From positions 2,170,001-2,234,000 of the forward strand of contig JAZKJV010008882.1 of the NCBI GenBank assembly GCA_037367405.1: DNA of 64,000 nt, written 5' to 3'. Position 1 is the stretch's first letter, and each line of letters starts with the position of its first letter. Shown here piece by piece: positions 1-11,987 of the stretch. The notes under the pieces are model-generated. The model was given only the letters and a program-made list of their open reading frames with translations. It made no database searches and was not told where the DNA came from. This stretch comes from Ottelia alismoides. Taxonomy: Eukaryota; Streptophyta; Magnoliopsida; Alismatales; Hydrocharitaceae. The position numbers and the translations under genes are program-made.

Positions 1-743
1 CCCCAATCCTATTCAAGAAAGAGGGTTTTGCATGTAAAAGTTGTCCTACAACTATTGTAGGATAAACTAGGGTTTTCATGAAAACAATGTTTGTTGATGA
101 TTTTATATCAACCAATAAATGATCAAGATCAACTATCTTATCATCTTGGTTTAGGATCATTCAATGAAATAATTATATCTTTAAATATTTCATAAATATT
201 TATCACTAATTATTTCATAAAATTAACAATTAATTTTCATCAACTGATTTGAATGACTATCACATCGTTCATGATCAAGTTCGCCAATTTTCAGCAGTGA
301 CCCCTACTCACTAAAATCAACATATCTTGATCAATTTAAATCAAAATTACGCAAAATAAGTTTCCTAAGATTGATAATTTGATTTATGAAAGAACACAAG
401 ATATTTCACGTATTTCGAGGCGTATCAAACAGTAAATAACTCGTTAATCAGTTTAGATTCGCAGTCCCGCAACAGGGAATACATGTTTATTCAAAGGGTT
501 TTATCTTGAGCAAATGAAATCCAAATTACATAAACTCAGATCCTATAGTTTACTTATTTAATGAGAAACAAATTTCGATTGAAAATTCGTGTTTAAACAA
601 TTTAAATAGAGCCGAAAAATTCAATTAAACAGAGGTGTGAAAATTGAAATGCAACAAAAAATTTCGCAACCCTTTCAAACCCAAGTCGTCCTAGGTTTAC
701 GGATCATATCCAAAACCTTATCCGACCTGGCTCTGATACCACT
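1..743 (-). mobile_element. Copia-type element, internal leader (partial)
   Basis: This AT-rich stretch lies on the internal side of a Ty1/copia LTR that starts at 744. Read on the minus strand it begins with a primer-binding site for initiator-Met tRNA, so it is the 5' untranslated leader of an element whose body lies left of the window. I see no convincing gag reading frame in these 743 bases, so the coding part is either further left or decayed. Assignment to Copia rests on the primer site and LTR ends, not on protein. Confidence 0.7.
726..741 (-). other. Primer-binding site, initiator-Met tRNA
   Basis: On the minus strand the sequence reads TGGTATCAGAGCCAGG, complementary to the 3' end of plant initiator methionine tRNA. 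It sits two bases from the LTR terminus, the usual spacing for Ty1/copia elements. Confidence 0.85.
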
Positions 744-3242
744 TGATAGGATACGAGGAATCCTCAAGCGCATCACGGAAGCGTGTTGATCGAATCTCAT
801 GCGATCGGGGCGACTAGTCGCACTAGTCACTAGATGCAACGGAAATTAAAATTTTTAAATGAAGTGATGAAACCACATGATCACAAGAACATTTCTTGGG
901 TCTTTTCATCAAACCACAAAGTATTAGAAATACCTCTTGAAGCGTGGTTGCGATCACAAGATCTCTAAAGCAAGAGATCCTCCTGACTCAAGTCCGATCC
1001 ACGAAGATGGCTCTTGCGGGCGCGATGATGAGACGCGTTCCTCCCGCAATCCTTGAATCTCCTGATTTCGTCCAAAGAAATCCATCAATGGAGATCCACG
1101 AGCAATCGAAGCGACATCGAACTGGCGTGGATACGATTGCTTCTTCCCTCAAATCACAAGGTGGACGGCTATCTTAGAGAGAGAGAAGACGAGAATGAAA
1201 GAGAGAAAGAGAGAGAGAGAGAGATAGGAAGAGTAGGCGTGTACTCTTGCTATTTTGTGTACCTTGTAGAGGCTAGGTTTGCCTTCTATTTATATTACTT
1301 TGGAAGTTCATGGATCACAATCGATGGCATATACAAAATCAATGGTTAGATTGATATGTATAATAAATCAATGGCCATGATAATTGTTGTTAAAAAACAA
1401 CAACATATTAATTTTTTAAATTAAATATATGTTGTATTATCATCAACATAATTTATTTCAATAAATAAATCAATAATCACAAGATAATGATATGATAATT
1501 AAAAAGACAATTATCCACCTAAATCACATGGGGCGTCACCCATGAGATTTAGTGGATTACCTCTTCCTTTTAATTCATAACATTATCTCTTGTTTATCTT
1601 GCAACATTATCCACTAAATTAATTCCAAATTAATTAGTGTATATCTATTGCAAAATTATCCACTAAATTAATTCCCAATTAATCAGTGAATATTTCAATC
1701 ATGCCATTGAAAATATGTGAATCACATTCACAGCCCAAACTACATTGTAAATTGCATTTCCAATTAATTGTTTAATGTGAATCCAATTCACATTAACAAT
1801 TAACAGATGCTATTTACAAAGGCTCTCTCTATAATATATTATAAATAACATTTATAATATATACACATATATCATGGATAGCACTATCAATAATCTGTAA
1901 TCCTTGATAATTAAATCCCATTTAATTATCTTGGATAATCATTCTCATAATATGAATCCAATTCATATTATTCTTGATAATTAAATCCCATTTAATTATC
2001 ATCATCTTGTTGCATGGATACATAATTCATCAAATGAATTATTCTTGAACCCCTTCAAGAATAATGTGCTTTCTCCGCAGATACTTGGAGATAAGGATAG
2101 GGCGATTGTATTGTTCCACATATAGTGACTTGGATGTCGAGATCTCATCTCAAATCCAGATCTTACATACCTCCCACAGATTCTTGATTAAATCAAGAAC
2201 ACAAATCTAATCTTCTCATTGCATCTGAATCTCATTCAGACCAATGTCCAACATTTGGACCAAGATCAGATTGCTTCTCTACTGAGAGGAGTCACTAAAA
2301 TCCAGACCTGTTTCATCACTCCCTCGGAATGGAAGCATCATGGTTATACAATAGTTTATGATCACATCATCCTCGGGTATTCCTAATACCTGTACATCCT
2401 GCATACTGGAAGATCTATGATCAATACGAAGATTAAGATCAATTTTACACTGTCTTCTTCAGGATTTGATCACCAAGTTTCTCAATCTTGGTCATTGGGA
2501 ATCGGTATTGATCATATGCTTTCCCAAAGCATATATCATACCTTCATATTCTTGTCCTGCTTCCAAAGCACGATGACCATGCATGGAATTTGATCGGTCC
2601 CAATACCTCATGAGTGAGCTCATGTCTTCCGGTTCATAAGTGAACATGTATGATCCCTTTGAGAGATCGTATTACTCATATGCCCTTACAAGCACACCAG
2701 CGCGCCAGTGTATAGACCTTGGTTAGGTCATCAACCTATTGGTCTGCCAAATGTACACACTCAGACATATAGTAACACATCCGTCTCCGGTCAGAGGATG
2801 TGTGCCTATGCTGTAACAACATTCAACATAGGACTTAGGTTATCTCGATCTCGTTAAGTCAACCCATTGATCTAACTAATATGACATCCCTAAATCACTA
2901 TTCCTATATAGAGGACCTGCATCAAGAGGTCAGTCAGATATCAGCCTATGTGAGAAAGGATTGCCATCTCCTACTCAGGCTGGAGATCATCTCTTAATGA
3001 TCATTTGACGGTGCTTGATGAGTCCTCTATCTAACTCTTTAGATATTCATCCAAACACCAGCCTCTATGATTCATTTAATGAATCAACAACTATATGATC
3101 ATCAAGATGGCCATGGTACATAACCCTAATTGTACAGAGGGACCTTATATGCAAATTATTTATTCTTCATTTCAGATTAGGGAATGATATGTGCAATAAC
3201 ATTTATTGCATAATGGCTTGTCATGGGCTCGCATGTCCAACA
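744..3242 (-). mobile_element. Copia-type 5' LTR (2.5 kb)
   Basis: On the minus strand this block begins TGTTGGACATG and ends CTATCA, giving the TG...CA termini of an LTR, and is followed directly by the Met primer site. Length is 2499 bp. It interrupts the 5' LTR of element D. The 5 bases beyond it (CCAAG, 3243-3247) would be one copy of the TSD; the other copy is outside the window. Internally it is AT-rich with several short repeats around CATTTAATTATC (about 1910-2000). Short reading frames in it have no recognisable domain. Confidence 0.8.
1176..1230. repeat. GA-rich simple repeat
   Basis: A purine-rich run dominated by GAGA lies inside the Copia LTR. It is a low-complexity tract with no other feature visible. 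Confidence 0.8.
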
Positions 3243-4370
3243 CCAAGCTCCTACGGGTTTGGTTTATTAGCATTTAGTCGGAATTTTTGAATATTAAGTT
3301 GTAACTTTTTGATGAAATTGCATACTAACCCCCGTACTTTATTTTATTTACATAAAATCCCTTGCTAGTAGTGCAGTTTCTTTTTGTTTTCTCTATTTAT
3401 TTAAAATATTAATTTTGCTTAAAAAATCCACAAAAATAGATGTAGATTTCCGATTGCATACAATTTCATTCTAGTATTTTATTTTAAAATTTTAAGACCA
3501 TATATTATTTTATAAAAATAAAAAATAGCTGAAAACATCCTTGTCTACAGTATAAAATATCAAAAAAATACAAAATCATTTCCAAAAATTCCCAAAAAAA
3601 TAAAATTTTCTTATTTAAGAATATTTAACTTTCAAACCAAAAATTCATAAAAATTATAAAGGAAAACACTTAAAAATTGAAAAACCCTAAAAACGCTTTA
3701 TAAAAATTTAGAAATTTCCCAAAAATCTCAAAACATGTATTTTCTATTTCTGGATTTTCTTTTTTTTATTATTTAAGTATTAAAATTGATTTGGAAAATT
3801 ATAATCTTCAGTTGATATTTATAATTTCCATTTTAATCTTGTCTATTTCATTAAACCCTTATTTAGGCTATTTTTAAATTTCAAAATATAAACAATTAGC
3901 AAAAAGTTATAAAAAATCACAAAAACATTTAAAATATATAAAACCCCAAAACATTCTATATTTTTACTTATTTTATTATTATTTATATCTATATTAGGAT
4001 ATATTGTATATATATTTATATACATAGCTATATTGTATTTATAAAAAGAAAAAGGAAATAAAAAATGTAAAAATATAAAAATATAAAAATCGAGAATTGA
4101 AAACCAAAATATAAAAATATAAAATGAAAATAAATTCAAAAACAAAAAACCCATAAAGAACATATGGACAAGCAATCTCACAATCACATTTTTTGCATCT
4201 ATTTGCCCGATCTATCCTTTGTGCTCCCTGTGTTCGACACTTTACATACTTGCACTATATACACATTTTGTAGAGTTAAATAAAATAAAATTTCACTCCG
4301 CATTTATTTTCATTGCTTGATCATTATTGTGGGTTAATTGTTGTCTGAAGTTGGGTTTCTTGTGGGTCAC
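3243..4370 (+). mobile_element. Element D 5' LTR, left visible part
   Basis: AT-rich LTR sequence between the Copia LTR and the solo LTR. Its last 40 bases, joined across the solo LTR to 8005 onward, align with the end of element C's LTR (reverse strand of 55982-56100), including a shared block around GGTTTCTTGTGGGTCAC. This shows it is a C-type LTR cut by the solo LTR. The region around 4200-4240 carries the conserved LTR-end motif GTGCTCCCTGTGTTCGAC. Confidence 0.7.
4366..4370. repeat. TSD of solo LTR, left copy (GTCAC)
   Basis: GTCAC precedes the solo LTR; GTCGC follows it at 8000-8004. One base differs, a C-to-T/G-to-A type transition, as expected for an old insertion. Confidence 0.75.
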
Positions 4371-5334
4371 TGATGAATACCCATTCATCACTCTTTATTC
4401 TTATATTTTAGCTACAAAAACCTTTGCAAATGCATGTAGATATATGTAAATATAAATAATTACCAAAAGCATGCATTGTGTAAAAACCGATAATTAGCAT
4501 GTTTTTGTGCAAAAATAAAAGAATAAAGATTAAAAAGAAAAAGAGGGAAATATTTAGAATAAATATTGAGCAACCTAACCCAAGGGAGGGCTCAGCATGG
4601 GCCTGACCGCATAAAAGCCAAAGTAGAGGGAGATAGGGGCTCTTGTGTAAATAATTATGTAAATAAAATAATTATATTTTCCTCACCCAAAAATACAGTT
4701 GTAAATATTTGTATATAGTTATAAAAGATAAAAACAAAACAAAAAGGTAAAAAAAACCAAAAAGATTAAAAATACCCTTTCATCATGTACATAGACCATG
4801 CCTCTATATTTATTTAACCTTGTAAATAAATCAAGTTATTTTCAAAACTTTTTGTAAATATTCTAGGTTATATATTGTAAATATTTAAAATAAAAAGAAT
4901 CAAAACAAAAATCAAATAAAAATTACAAAATTCAAAATATAAAAAATTCATTGTATATATACCATGTATATAGATGTATATATCTATTTATTTTACCTAT
5001 GTATATAAATAATAAAAACAAAATAAAAATGCCCTTTTATTCCTTATTTTATTCTATAAATAAATAAAATATAAAATAGGAATAAAAGTGTACAAAAATA
5101 ATAATTAAAAATCCAAAATTAAAAACCTACATATTGTATATATACCTATACCTAACCCTACTATGCATATAGCTTATTTTTATTTCCAAAAATTAATTAA
5201 AAATCACCAAAAAAATAGAAAAATAAAATAAAAATATTTCATGTTTTGGGTTTTTGCTGATTCGGCCCCTAGCTATGTGTATTCGTCACTTCTTGATTCA
5301 GCCACGTGGCCTTCAGCCATTGGCCCTGGGGGAT

Positions 5335-5352
5335 GTTGACCGCCCGGTCAAC
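5335..5352. promoter_or_regulatory. LTR palindrome with paired W-box cores
   Basis: GTTGACCGCCCGGTCAAC has two perfect 8-bp arms around CC. Each arm holds TTGACC, the core that plant WRKY factors bind (W-box). It lies about 200 bp upstream of the TATA box. Matching palindromes occur in element B's LTRs. Regulation by WRKY factors is inference. Confidence 0.5.
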
Positions 5353-5555
5353 TGGCCCCCCCAGGACCACTTCCCACGGACTCGCGCACCGGACTCCTCT
5401 TCTCGGATTTTTACCCGCTCGACCCGACTCCATCTCGCCTAAACCCTGGGTCCGACTCCTTCACGTCACACCCGAGACCCTCGCCGGAGCCTTCGCCTCG
5501 GGATCCGCGCGCTACATCGCCCTACCCGCGCACTTCTTTCCGGATCATCCTCACG

Positions 5556-5562
5556 TATAAAG
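5556..5562 (+). promoter_or_regulatory. LTR TATA box (solo LTR)
   Basis: TATAAAG lies in a GC-rich context, downstream of a CCACGTGG motif (about 5303) and the W-box palindrome, and upstream of a GC-rich leader. This is the arrangement expected for a U3/R boundary promoter. Confidence 0.55.
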
Positions 5563-7999
5563 CCGAGCTCCGCCGCATTCATTGAGCATCTTTGGCTCCC
5601 CATTCCTTCGTCCCGTGACCTCCACAGCCACCCCCGAGGTGACAGCTCCAGGTTGGCCGTGTCGTAGAGAGGAGAGAGTGGTCGGACCTCTGATCCGGCG
5701 AGTAGCTCCGCCGTAGCTCCGCCAGTGGTGCAAGCTCCGAGCCTCGGGTCCAGACGTCCCCCGAGGCTACGACCGGGAGCTTCCCCAGCTCCAGCCCAGT
5801 ATATTCATCCACCCAGGTAGTCCCGTAGCTCCTCCATTTAGTCTAATTTCCGATTGGCCCCAAATCGCGCCGCCATCGATTTTCACCGATTCCGACCGCC
5901 TCGCCTTCCCGTTCGACCATCGGAATCCACCATCACCTCCGCCTTCCTTCCACGCACCTTCTCCGCCCCTCCGTTCAACCCAGCTCGCACAGGAGCTGGG
6001 GTTCGAACCCCTTCGCCGTCGCATCACCGGGGTTCGCCCACACCGACACACCCTTCACCTTCACGCCGCCTAACCGGGTCGAGGCACTTTGCCCTCGACC
6101 CGCGAAGTTTCTGAGCTGTTTTGCAGGACCAGCAGAGGCCATCTGAGGCCTCTCGACATCTAGCCCAGGAGCTTCAGCTCCGCCACCATCGTCGGAGCTC
6201 ATCCGAGCTCGGCTGGGGCATCGGAGACCCACAGCAGCTGCGCATCTTCACGCCGGAGCTTCTCCGATCTTCAGGCGCAGCAGAGGAGGCCGGAGGCGCC
6301 TTCACGAGGCCGGCGAAGTTCGCCGGCCATCAGTTCATCCAGCACCCTCGAGAGCCGTTGGATTGCTCTCCTCGCTCCAGTTTTGATCAGCACCATCCAT
6401 CTCTGGAGCGCACGTGGACGTCAGATCCGAGGAGACAGATCCAGGCCGTTAGATCCACACGTGTCCTGGCCTGGACCGTTGGATCGACCAGAGCAGCAGC
6501 GTTGAGAGCCGCCCCCCTTTCCCGACCGTCCGATCGCCTCGTGGCGGCCATCCGTCAGCTCCAGTTAATAAAGGGTAAATTACCCTTATGCCCTTATCTT
6601 AGTTTTATTTCATTTGAGTCCTGTAAATGTTTAAGCACGTTATTTAGCTTTAGGTTTATTTGCACAATGGACCCTGCACTTTAGAGTATTTACTTATATA
6701 CCCCTGCCTGTGTGAGCCACGTGCTTTGTCACGTGTATTTTTGGGTTATTTGCATCATATGCCCTTGTAGTTCTGGATGGTTCTGAAATGAAAGAAGCTT
6801 TTTGATAATTGCATTTATACCCCTGTGAATGGTTTTATTCCGCATGTGCGTTTATTTTAGGGTAAATTGCAACTAAGGCCCTCGGACTTTTGGTACGTGT
6901 TACCAATTAGTCCCCGGACCTTATTTTTATTACATAGAGGTCCCTGAGTGCCCCAGGCATGCGCCTCGCGCGTGTTTTGCTGGGTATTTTGCACCGGGAC
7001 CCCCAGAACTTTGGGTATTTGCATTTCAGTCCTTGTGCACAGTACCCTCTTGTGATTTTTGAATAAAATATCAAATCAGCTCCAAATTCGATGAAAATTT
7101 GACACATGGCTCCTGCCATGGTGTAGGATTTTTGAGAATTTTTGAGGACATTTCTGAGTTTATTTGCTATTTTTAAAAAATTCAAAAACCTACATTTTTG
7201 CTACTATCTAGAGTTAAAAACCCCCAAAAAATATAAAAACCCCCCTAAAAATTCTATAAAAATTAGGTACAGTTTATTTTGTGTTTCTTGATTTTCTAGC
7301 CAATTTTGGCTATTTTTCACTGCTTAAAAACCATAAAAACTTAAAAACACCTAAAAACCCCTAAAAATTCTATTAAATAACCTAAAAATCCAAAAACAAT
7401 AAATCTGGTACCTAAATTTTCCTTATTTCATATATTTTATAGGAAAATTACCTCCAGACCTTTTTGAGGTCCTTAGGTATTTTATCTAGGTACTTTAGGC
7501 CTGGCTGGACAGTGCCATTGCTTTTTGCTACTGTTTGATTTTTAGAAATTCAAAAAAAATATCTGAAAAATCCCAAAAATTCACCAAAAACATAAAAAAT
7601 TATAAAACACACAAAAATATTTTTGTTTGAATTTTTGCTTGATTTTTGACACATTAAATAATTTGTTGAAGTGTGATTGTTTTTGTCTTTCTTATTTTCT
7701 TAATAAACTTAAAAATCAAAAAAAATATAAAAATAATTAAAAACCACTAAAAATATTTTCCTCTTTTCTTGTATTTGTTTTGACTACTTCGTAGGCCTCT
7801 CGGCCAATCCGTGCTCCTTGAGTTCGACCCTGGGTGCTATACCAGGTTAATTTCATAGCAGGACCGCTTGCTTCGTGCTTGATTGATTTTATTTTCAGTA
7901 GTGGTTCATTTTTCTTGATTGACACTTCTGAGTGACCGAGGTCGCAACGACCCTATTTTCTGTACCTTATACCTTAGTCGCTCGGATTTTGTGTCATCA

Positions 8000-8068
8000 G
8001 TCGCCACAACGAATGTCTCTCCACCTTGTGTGAGAAATATTTAGACCAATGAAAAATCCTCTTCAACA
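8000..8068 (+). mobile_element. Element D 5' LTR, terminal part (with right TSD copy of solo LTR)
   Basis: The first five bases, GTCGC, are the right TSD copy of the solo LTR. The rest (CACAACGA...CTTCAACA) aligns with the end of element C's LTR read on the minus strand, including ATTTAGACC. It ends in CA, then AA, then the decayed primer site, the same spacing as in element C. Confidence 0.75.
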
Positions 8069-8070
8069 AA

Positions 8071-8088
8071 TAGCGATGTTGCTCGGGA
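8071..8088 (+). other. Decayed primer-binding site of D (tRNA-Asp type)
   Basis: TAGCGATGTTGCTCGGGA matches the canonical TGGCGCCGTTGCCGGGGA at 13 of 18 positions. Position two bases after the LTR end supports the call. Confidence 0.7.
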
Positions 8089-9408
8089 GCAACTACACAT
8101 AGATTGGCTTATTATTGATCGTGACATTATTTGTCTATATTTTTCCTCTATTTATTTTCCTTTTTATTTGGTATTAATTTTTGAGTTGTCTAACCTTCTC
8201 CTTGTTTGGATTTATTGTGAGGTACCACTGCATCGAGGGAGGCTCTCCTAGTAGCGCATGTGCACCCACATGAGGCGACGTTGACCTAGCATCAAGGAAG
8301 GACTTGGAGACATTTTGAAGATAGAGCTCCATTCACATTTATTGTATTTATTTATTTAATTTCAAGTAAGAGAGAGACTTAAATTGTAATAAACAAGACT
8401 CTGCCACACTTCACACTTCATGAGGTCTAGTGCCTGAGGGATTGTTCCCTTGGGGGCCTCTTCAATTTTGTCATGATTTTTTCGTCTTTTTTTATTTTTG
8501 TTTTCCGATTTTTTACTTTGTGTGATTGAGCCCTAGCTTTAGGATTGCTTGTCGATAGATTAAGGCCAAACACATAATAACCATTGCTTGCTCCTATAGT
8601 ATTCATTTGGACTTAATTAAATTTTGAACTGCTTCTCACTAAGTCTTGGAACCACGCACCGCGAGAGTCTTCCATACAATGCTTGCAGGACCCACTATGG
8701 TGGGCATCGAGGAGACTCAAAGATCGAACCCTTAGGTTCTATTCTAAGTCATTAGCGTAGGTTCTTCACATTAATAGTAATTTCTGAACCTAGGGCAATT
8801 TCATCTGCTACACTGCATTTAGATATGTTTCAATTATATCGAGCATCTTTGCATGTAGAGCTTTGGAGGCAAGGTGAGCATTTATCTTTAGCATACATCA
8901 TCATTTTCACCTTGCATTGCTTTTCAGACTCTGCCTATGATTTTGACCACCTAGGAGCTTAAAAGAATTGAATCCCTCTATAGGCACGTGCAATCTTATT
9001 AAAAATATAAAAAAGTGATAATGATAAAAACATTTTTTTGAAGTCTATGACTGCTAATATTACTTGACCCTAAAAAAGACCGCAAAAGAAATATTTATCT
9101 TGGGGCGAATAATCCCCTCATTGTATTCATTTTAATTGCTCGCGTGCACACTAAGGACTAGTGCCCAAATCCTATTCAACCAACCTAAGTGTTTGTACAA
9201 TTTATGACTTCTCACCTAACTCTTTTAGACTTCTCACCTAACTCTAAAATAAACAAGATAAAAAGACCAAACTTTTACGATCTTCACCGAGTTGAGTAGG
9301 TGAATCGAGGGGTTTTGTCTTGTGTGCATTTATTTGTTATTGTTTGTATGCATTCTCGATCTCTTTGTGTATTTGCACCTTTTTCTCATTCCTCTTGATT
9401 TGACCATC
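8089..9408 (+). other. Element D 5' leader
   Basis: Noncoding leader before the gag remnant. Several blocks align with the leader of element A: GAGGTACCACTGC with GAGGTACTGCTTT; the stem-loop block at 8564-8612; GCAGGACCCACTATGGTGGGCATCG with the GCAGGACCC... block of A near 25361; and AGTGCCCAAATCCTATTCAA near 9160. A 22-base block (GACTTCTCACCTAACTCT) is tandemly duplicated at about 9208-9247. Conservation of leader blocks in such an old copy points to a cis-acting role. Confidence 0.65.
8564..8612 (+). other. Conserved leader stem-loop, D copy
   Basis: GCCAAA near 8565 can pair with TTTGGAC at about 8606-8612; the loop includes TCCTATAGT. The same structure and loop motif occur in A (25245-25292), B (41058-41110, minus) and C (55443-55495, minus). 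It could be a packaging or dimerisation signal; this is inference. Confidence 0.5.
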
Positions 9409-10241
9409 ATGTCCTCCCCATCATTTTCCTTTTGTTTTGAGATGGCTGGCGGGAGCGCTTTTTATCCGAACTTTATGGATCCTTCATACCCTCCAGTCGG
9501 TCCACCTCCCTTTTTCCAAGAGGACTTTCCTCCTGATTTTTGTACATACCTGCCTCAACCACAGCTTCAGCCCTTAGAGTTTTATCCATATCCACCCTTG
9601 GTTTTTTATCTACTTCCACCTTCACATCCACACGAGACTGATATGTTGGAGTCACCTTTCATGTTGTTCACACTTGAGACCTTGACCCAGTTCATGTAGC
9701 AGATGAATTCGAGGATTGATGACCTCACCTACCTAAATAAGAGTCATATTGATGCTTCACGATCTGACGATATGGATTCACTTGAGGATTCTCACGAGAG
9801 CTTGCAATCGCCAAAAATACATAAAATTGGGAAAAATTCAAAAAATCCAAAAAGAATTTGGGAGACATATGCTCGATTCAGACTGTGAGGAGAGGGCCAT
9901 CTGCTAGACCCTGTGACCACACATCCACTCACATCTTGTCCCATACTTGATCCCAATGATGACATTGTACAGACTGCTCTTAGTCGTCCTTTATGTAGAT
10001 GATGTTTTCAATCTCCTCCCTTGTATGGAGGAGATCCAAAAATTTTAAAAATATTAACTGAACCTGAAGTGGTGGCCACCATTCATGAGATTATTCTAGC
10101 CCCACTTCACCGGGCCATGACCCAATTATCATCTCCTCTTCCCAAGAAGAGAAAGTGAGGAGCAGATCTGAGCGTCATATATTGACCATGACCACTACCC
10201 ATGCCATCACACACCATCCACTTGCTAGGAAAAGGAACACT
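9409..10241 (+). pseudogene. Element D gag-like remnant
   Basis: Reading from the ATG at 9409, a proline- and aromatic-rich N-terminus (FYPNF, PPVGPPPFFQEDF) runs 97 residues to a TAG at 9697-9699. A 61-residue frame follows at 9703-9888 with an acidic DSLEDSHESLQ stretch, and then the frame is lost. Position after the leader and an N-terminal style like element A's gag (FPFQPNF) support a gag origin; the conserved Athila capsid core (as in B near 39200) is not recognisable. It is cut at 10241 by the hAT element. An in-frame ATG at 9322 exists but falls in leader-like sequence. Confidence 0.55.
10234..10241. repeat. hAT target-site duplication, left copy
   Basis: GGAACACT, repeated exactly at 13590-13597. 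Eight-bp duplications are typical of hAT transposons. Confidence 0.9.
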
Positions 10242-10445
10242 TAGGGATGCTAATTGAACTGAATAATTCGAATTCGTTTAGGATTCGTTCGATAAAAATT
10301 CGGAAAAAGATCGATTCGAAACCAAATGAACTGAATTTAAATTTAATTTGGGGATTCGATTCCCAAATGAATCGAATCTGAATTTATCTAAATTCGTTCG
10401 ATAATAATTCGATTCCGTTCGATATTTTATATCCATACATATATG

Positions 10446-10800
10446 AGTTTAATGGGGCTGCCCCCGCGCCATTTTCGGCATTTTTTTGTTTTTTTTAAAT
10501 ATTGCCATGTATATTCATCCCTATATTTCTCCTATATGCCATTTGAATTTTGTTAGAAACGGAGACTCCTACGACCTCCATCCAGAAGGTGTCGATTTAA
10601 AAAATCCTATTATCATTAAAAAATGACTGTCTGGATGGAGGCCGTAGGAGTCTCTGTTTCTGACGAAATTCGAATGGCAGATAGGAGGGATATAGGGATG
10701 AATATACATGGTGATATTTTTCAAAAAAATAAAAAAAAACGTCAAAAACGACGTGGGGGCGGCCATGTTGGCTGCCCCAAGGAGGCAACCCCATTAAACT
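10446..10800. mobile_element. Foldback MITE inside the hAT element
   Basis: The segment begins AGTTTAATGGGGCTGCC and ends GGCAACCCCATTAAACT. Its two halves are long imperfect inverted repeats: the left arm CATGTATATTCATCCCTATA...CTCCTACGACCTCCATCC pairs with the right arm GGATGGAGGCCGTAGGAG...GAATATACATGG. The turn is around 10590-10625. Frames read across it on both strands are consequences of the inverted repeat. I could not fix the TSD. Confidence 0.7.
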
Positions 10801-10910
10801 CTACACACACAAATACACACACACACATGTAACATTGTATTTATATATACATAGTACATACATATACATGCATATAATACATACATATTTACATATATAC
10901 ATGTAACAAC
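10801..10910. repeat. CA/TA-rich simple repeat
   Basis: ACACACACAAATACACACACACAC followed by TATATACATA-type repeats lies directly after the foldback element. Confidence 0.7.
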
Positions 10911-11608
10911 CACTCTGGGTTGATTAGGATCTTTTCTGAATATTCTTGTACAAGTAATTATAGCATAATTACATCAAAAGGTTGACATGCATCTATTCGA
11001 ATTCATTTGTAAGTAAATATATGTACAAAAGACTATATGAATATGTATTAAAAAGCTACTACATTTCACTTACCTTGAAAGATTTAGCATTTGCATTATA
11101 TCACTAAGCATAACATGTGCAGCAAACTAATGATACTCTCAAACCAACTTACTACATTTATTAACTTGTTAATTTTAAACTTATAATCCTATCCATGCTC
11201 CATTGATATGATTTATCTTGTTCACCCTTCACCGCTATGATTTTCTTACTCATAGTACATGCTATACCGATGTGACTTGTCAATGCGTGACGTGCATATG
11301 CAACATTAGGCCCCTAATGAGATCCAATCTCTTTCCTTCCCTCTTTATAACTAAGTTCAAGTGTTTCGACTGTAAAATATTATGAGTTAGAAATGTGGGT
11401 CCTTCATGTGCCGGTTATACAAAACACCTAAGTTCATGTCTTTACTTATTATTTTAGCCTAGTGACACTAGCTTAGGTATGACTTACTTTGTATAAGTAC
11501 ACTAATCAATCTTAGCATAATATTCAGAAATTTTGAGGCATTGTGAGTATACAAAGAACTCTAAGCCATACCAAATATAATACATGTATATATATATATA
11601 GAGAGAGA

Positions 11609-11987
11609 GAGGTTGGGGAGCTTGCACCATGATGCATAACTTTATATGCACCGATGCCCCAAACACTCATTTCTTAAAAATGAAACCTAAGGGGATTTAC
11701 TTAGACCTATTAGTGGAATATGTGAATCAAATTTCGTATAAAATATACATTCTTAACTTGTCGATCTGGAAGGGTAAAATTTCAGCAATTTTGAGACCGT
11801 TAAAATGTCGTAGTCTTGATGGATGGGTTAGAGGTCTTGAATTAAGTTGATTTTTAAACGATGTCATGGTTATATATAGTGATATAAATCCCACATGGTT
11901 ACATTTCAAAAAATTATCAAAAGTTGGGCTTTTATGACACTGGTGCATGTAAAGTTACATGCACCATGGTGCAAGCTCCCCAACCTC
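11609..11987. mobile_element. Second foldback MITE in the hAT element
   Basis: It starts GAGGTTGGGGAGCTTGCAC and ends GTGCAAGCTCCCCAACCTC, with terminal inverted repeats of about 40 bp that also cover CATGATGCATAACTTTATATGCAC. The interior holds a block, TTTCAGCAATTTTGAGACCGT, that recurs in the neighbour at 11988-12240. The TSD lies in a TA/GA repeat and is not resolvable. Confidence 0.65.

Larger units (their letters stand above)
4371..7999 (+). mobile_element. Solo LTR of B-type Athila element
   Basis: The block starts TGATGAATACCC and ends TGTGTCATCA. It aligns end to end with the reverse complement of element B's LTRs (15749-19298, 41644-45177), at 3629 versus 3550 and 3534 bp. No internal region or primer site follows; instead the interrupted D LTR resumes after a 5-bp TSD. 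It therefore arose by recombination between the two LTRs of a former element. It contains a GC-rich promoter/leader region (about 5280-6560) and AT-rich flanks. Reading frames in the GC-rich part (for example 6121-6684) show no known domain and I treat them as leader sequence. Confidence 0.88.

Noticed and set aside
944..1349. Short frames in the Copia LTR
   Set aside because: Low-complexity GA-rich sequence and no domain.
6121..6684. 187-codon frame in the solo LTR
   Set aside because: It lies in the GC-rich leader; the matching region in B's LTRs does not keep the frame, and no domain is seen.
4371..7999. Reading this block as D's own 5' LTR
   Set aside because: No primer site follows it, it has its own TSD, and a C-type LTR continues on both sides.
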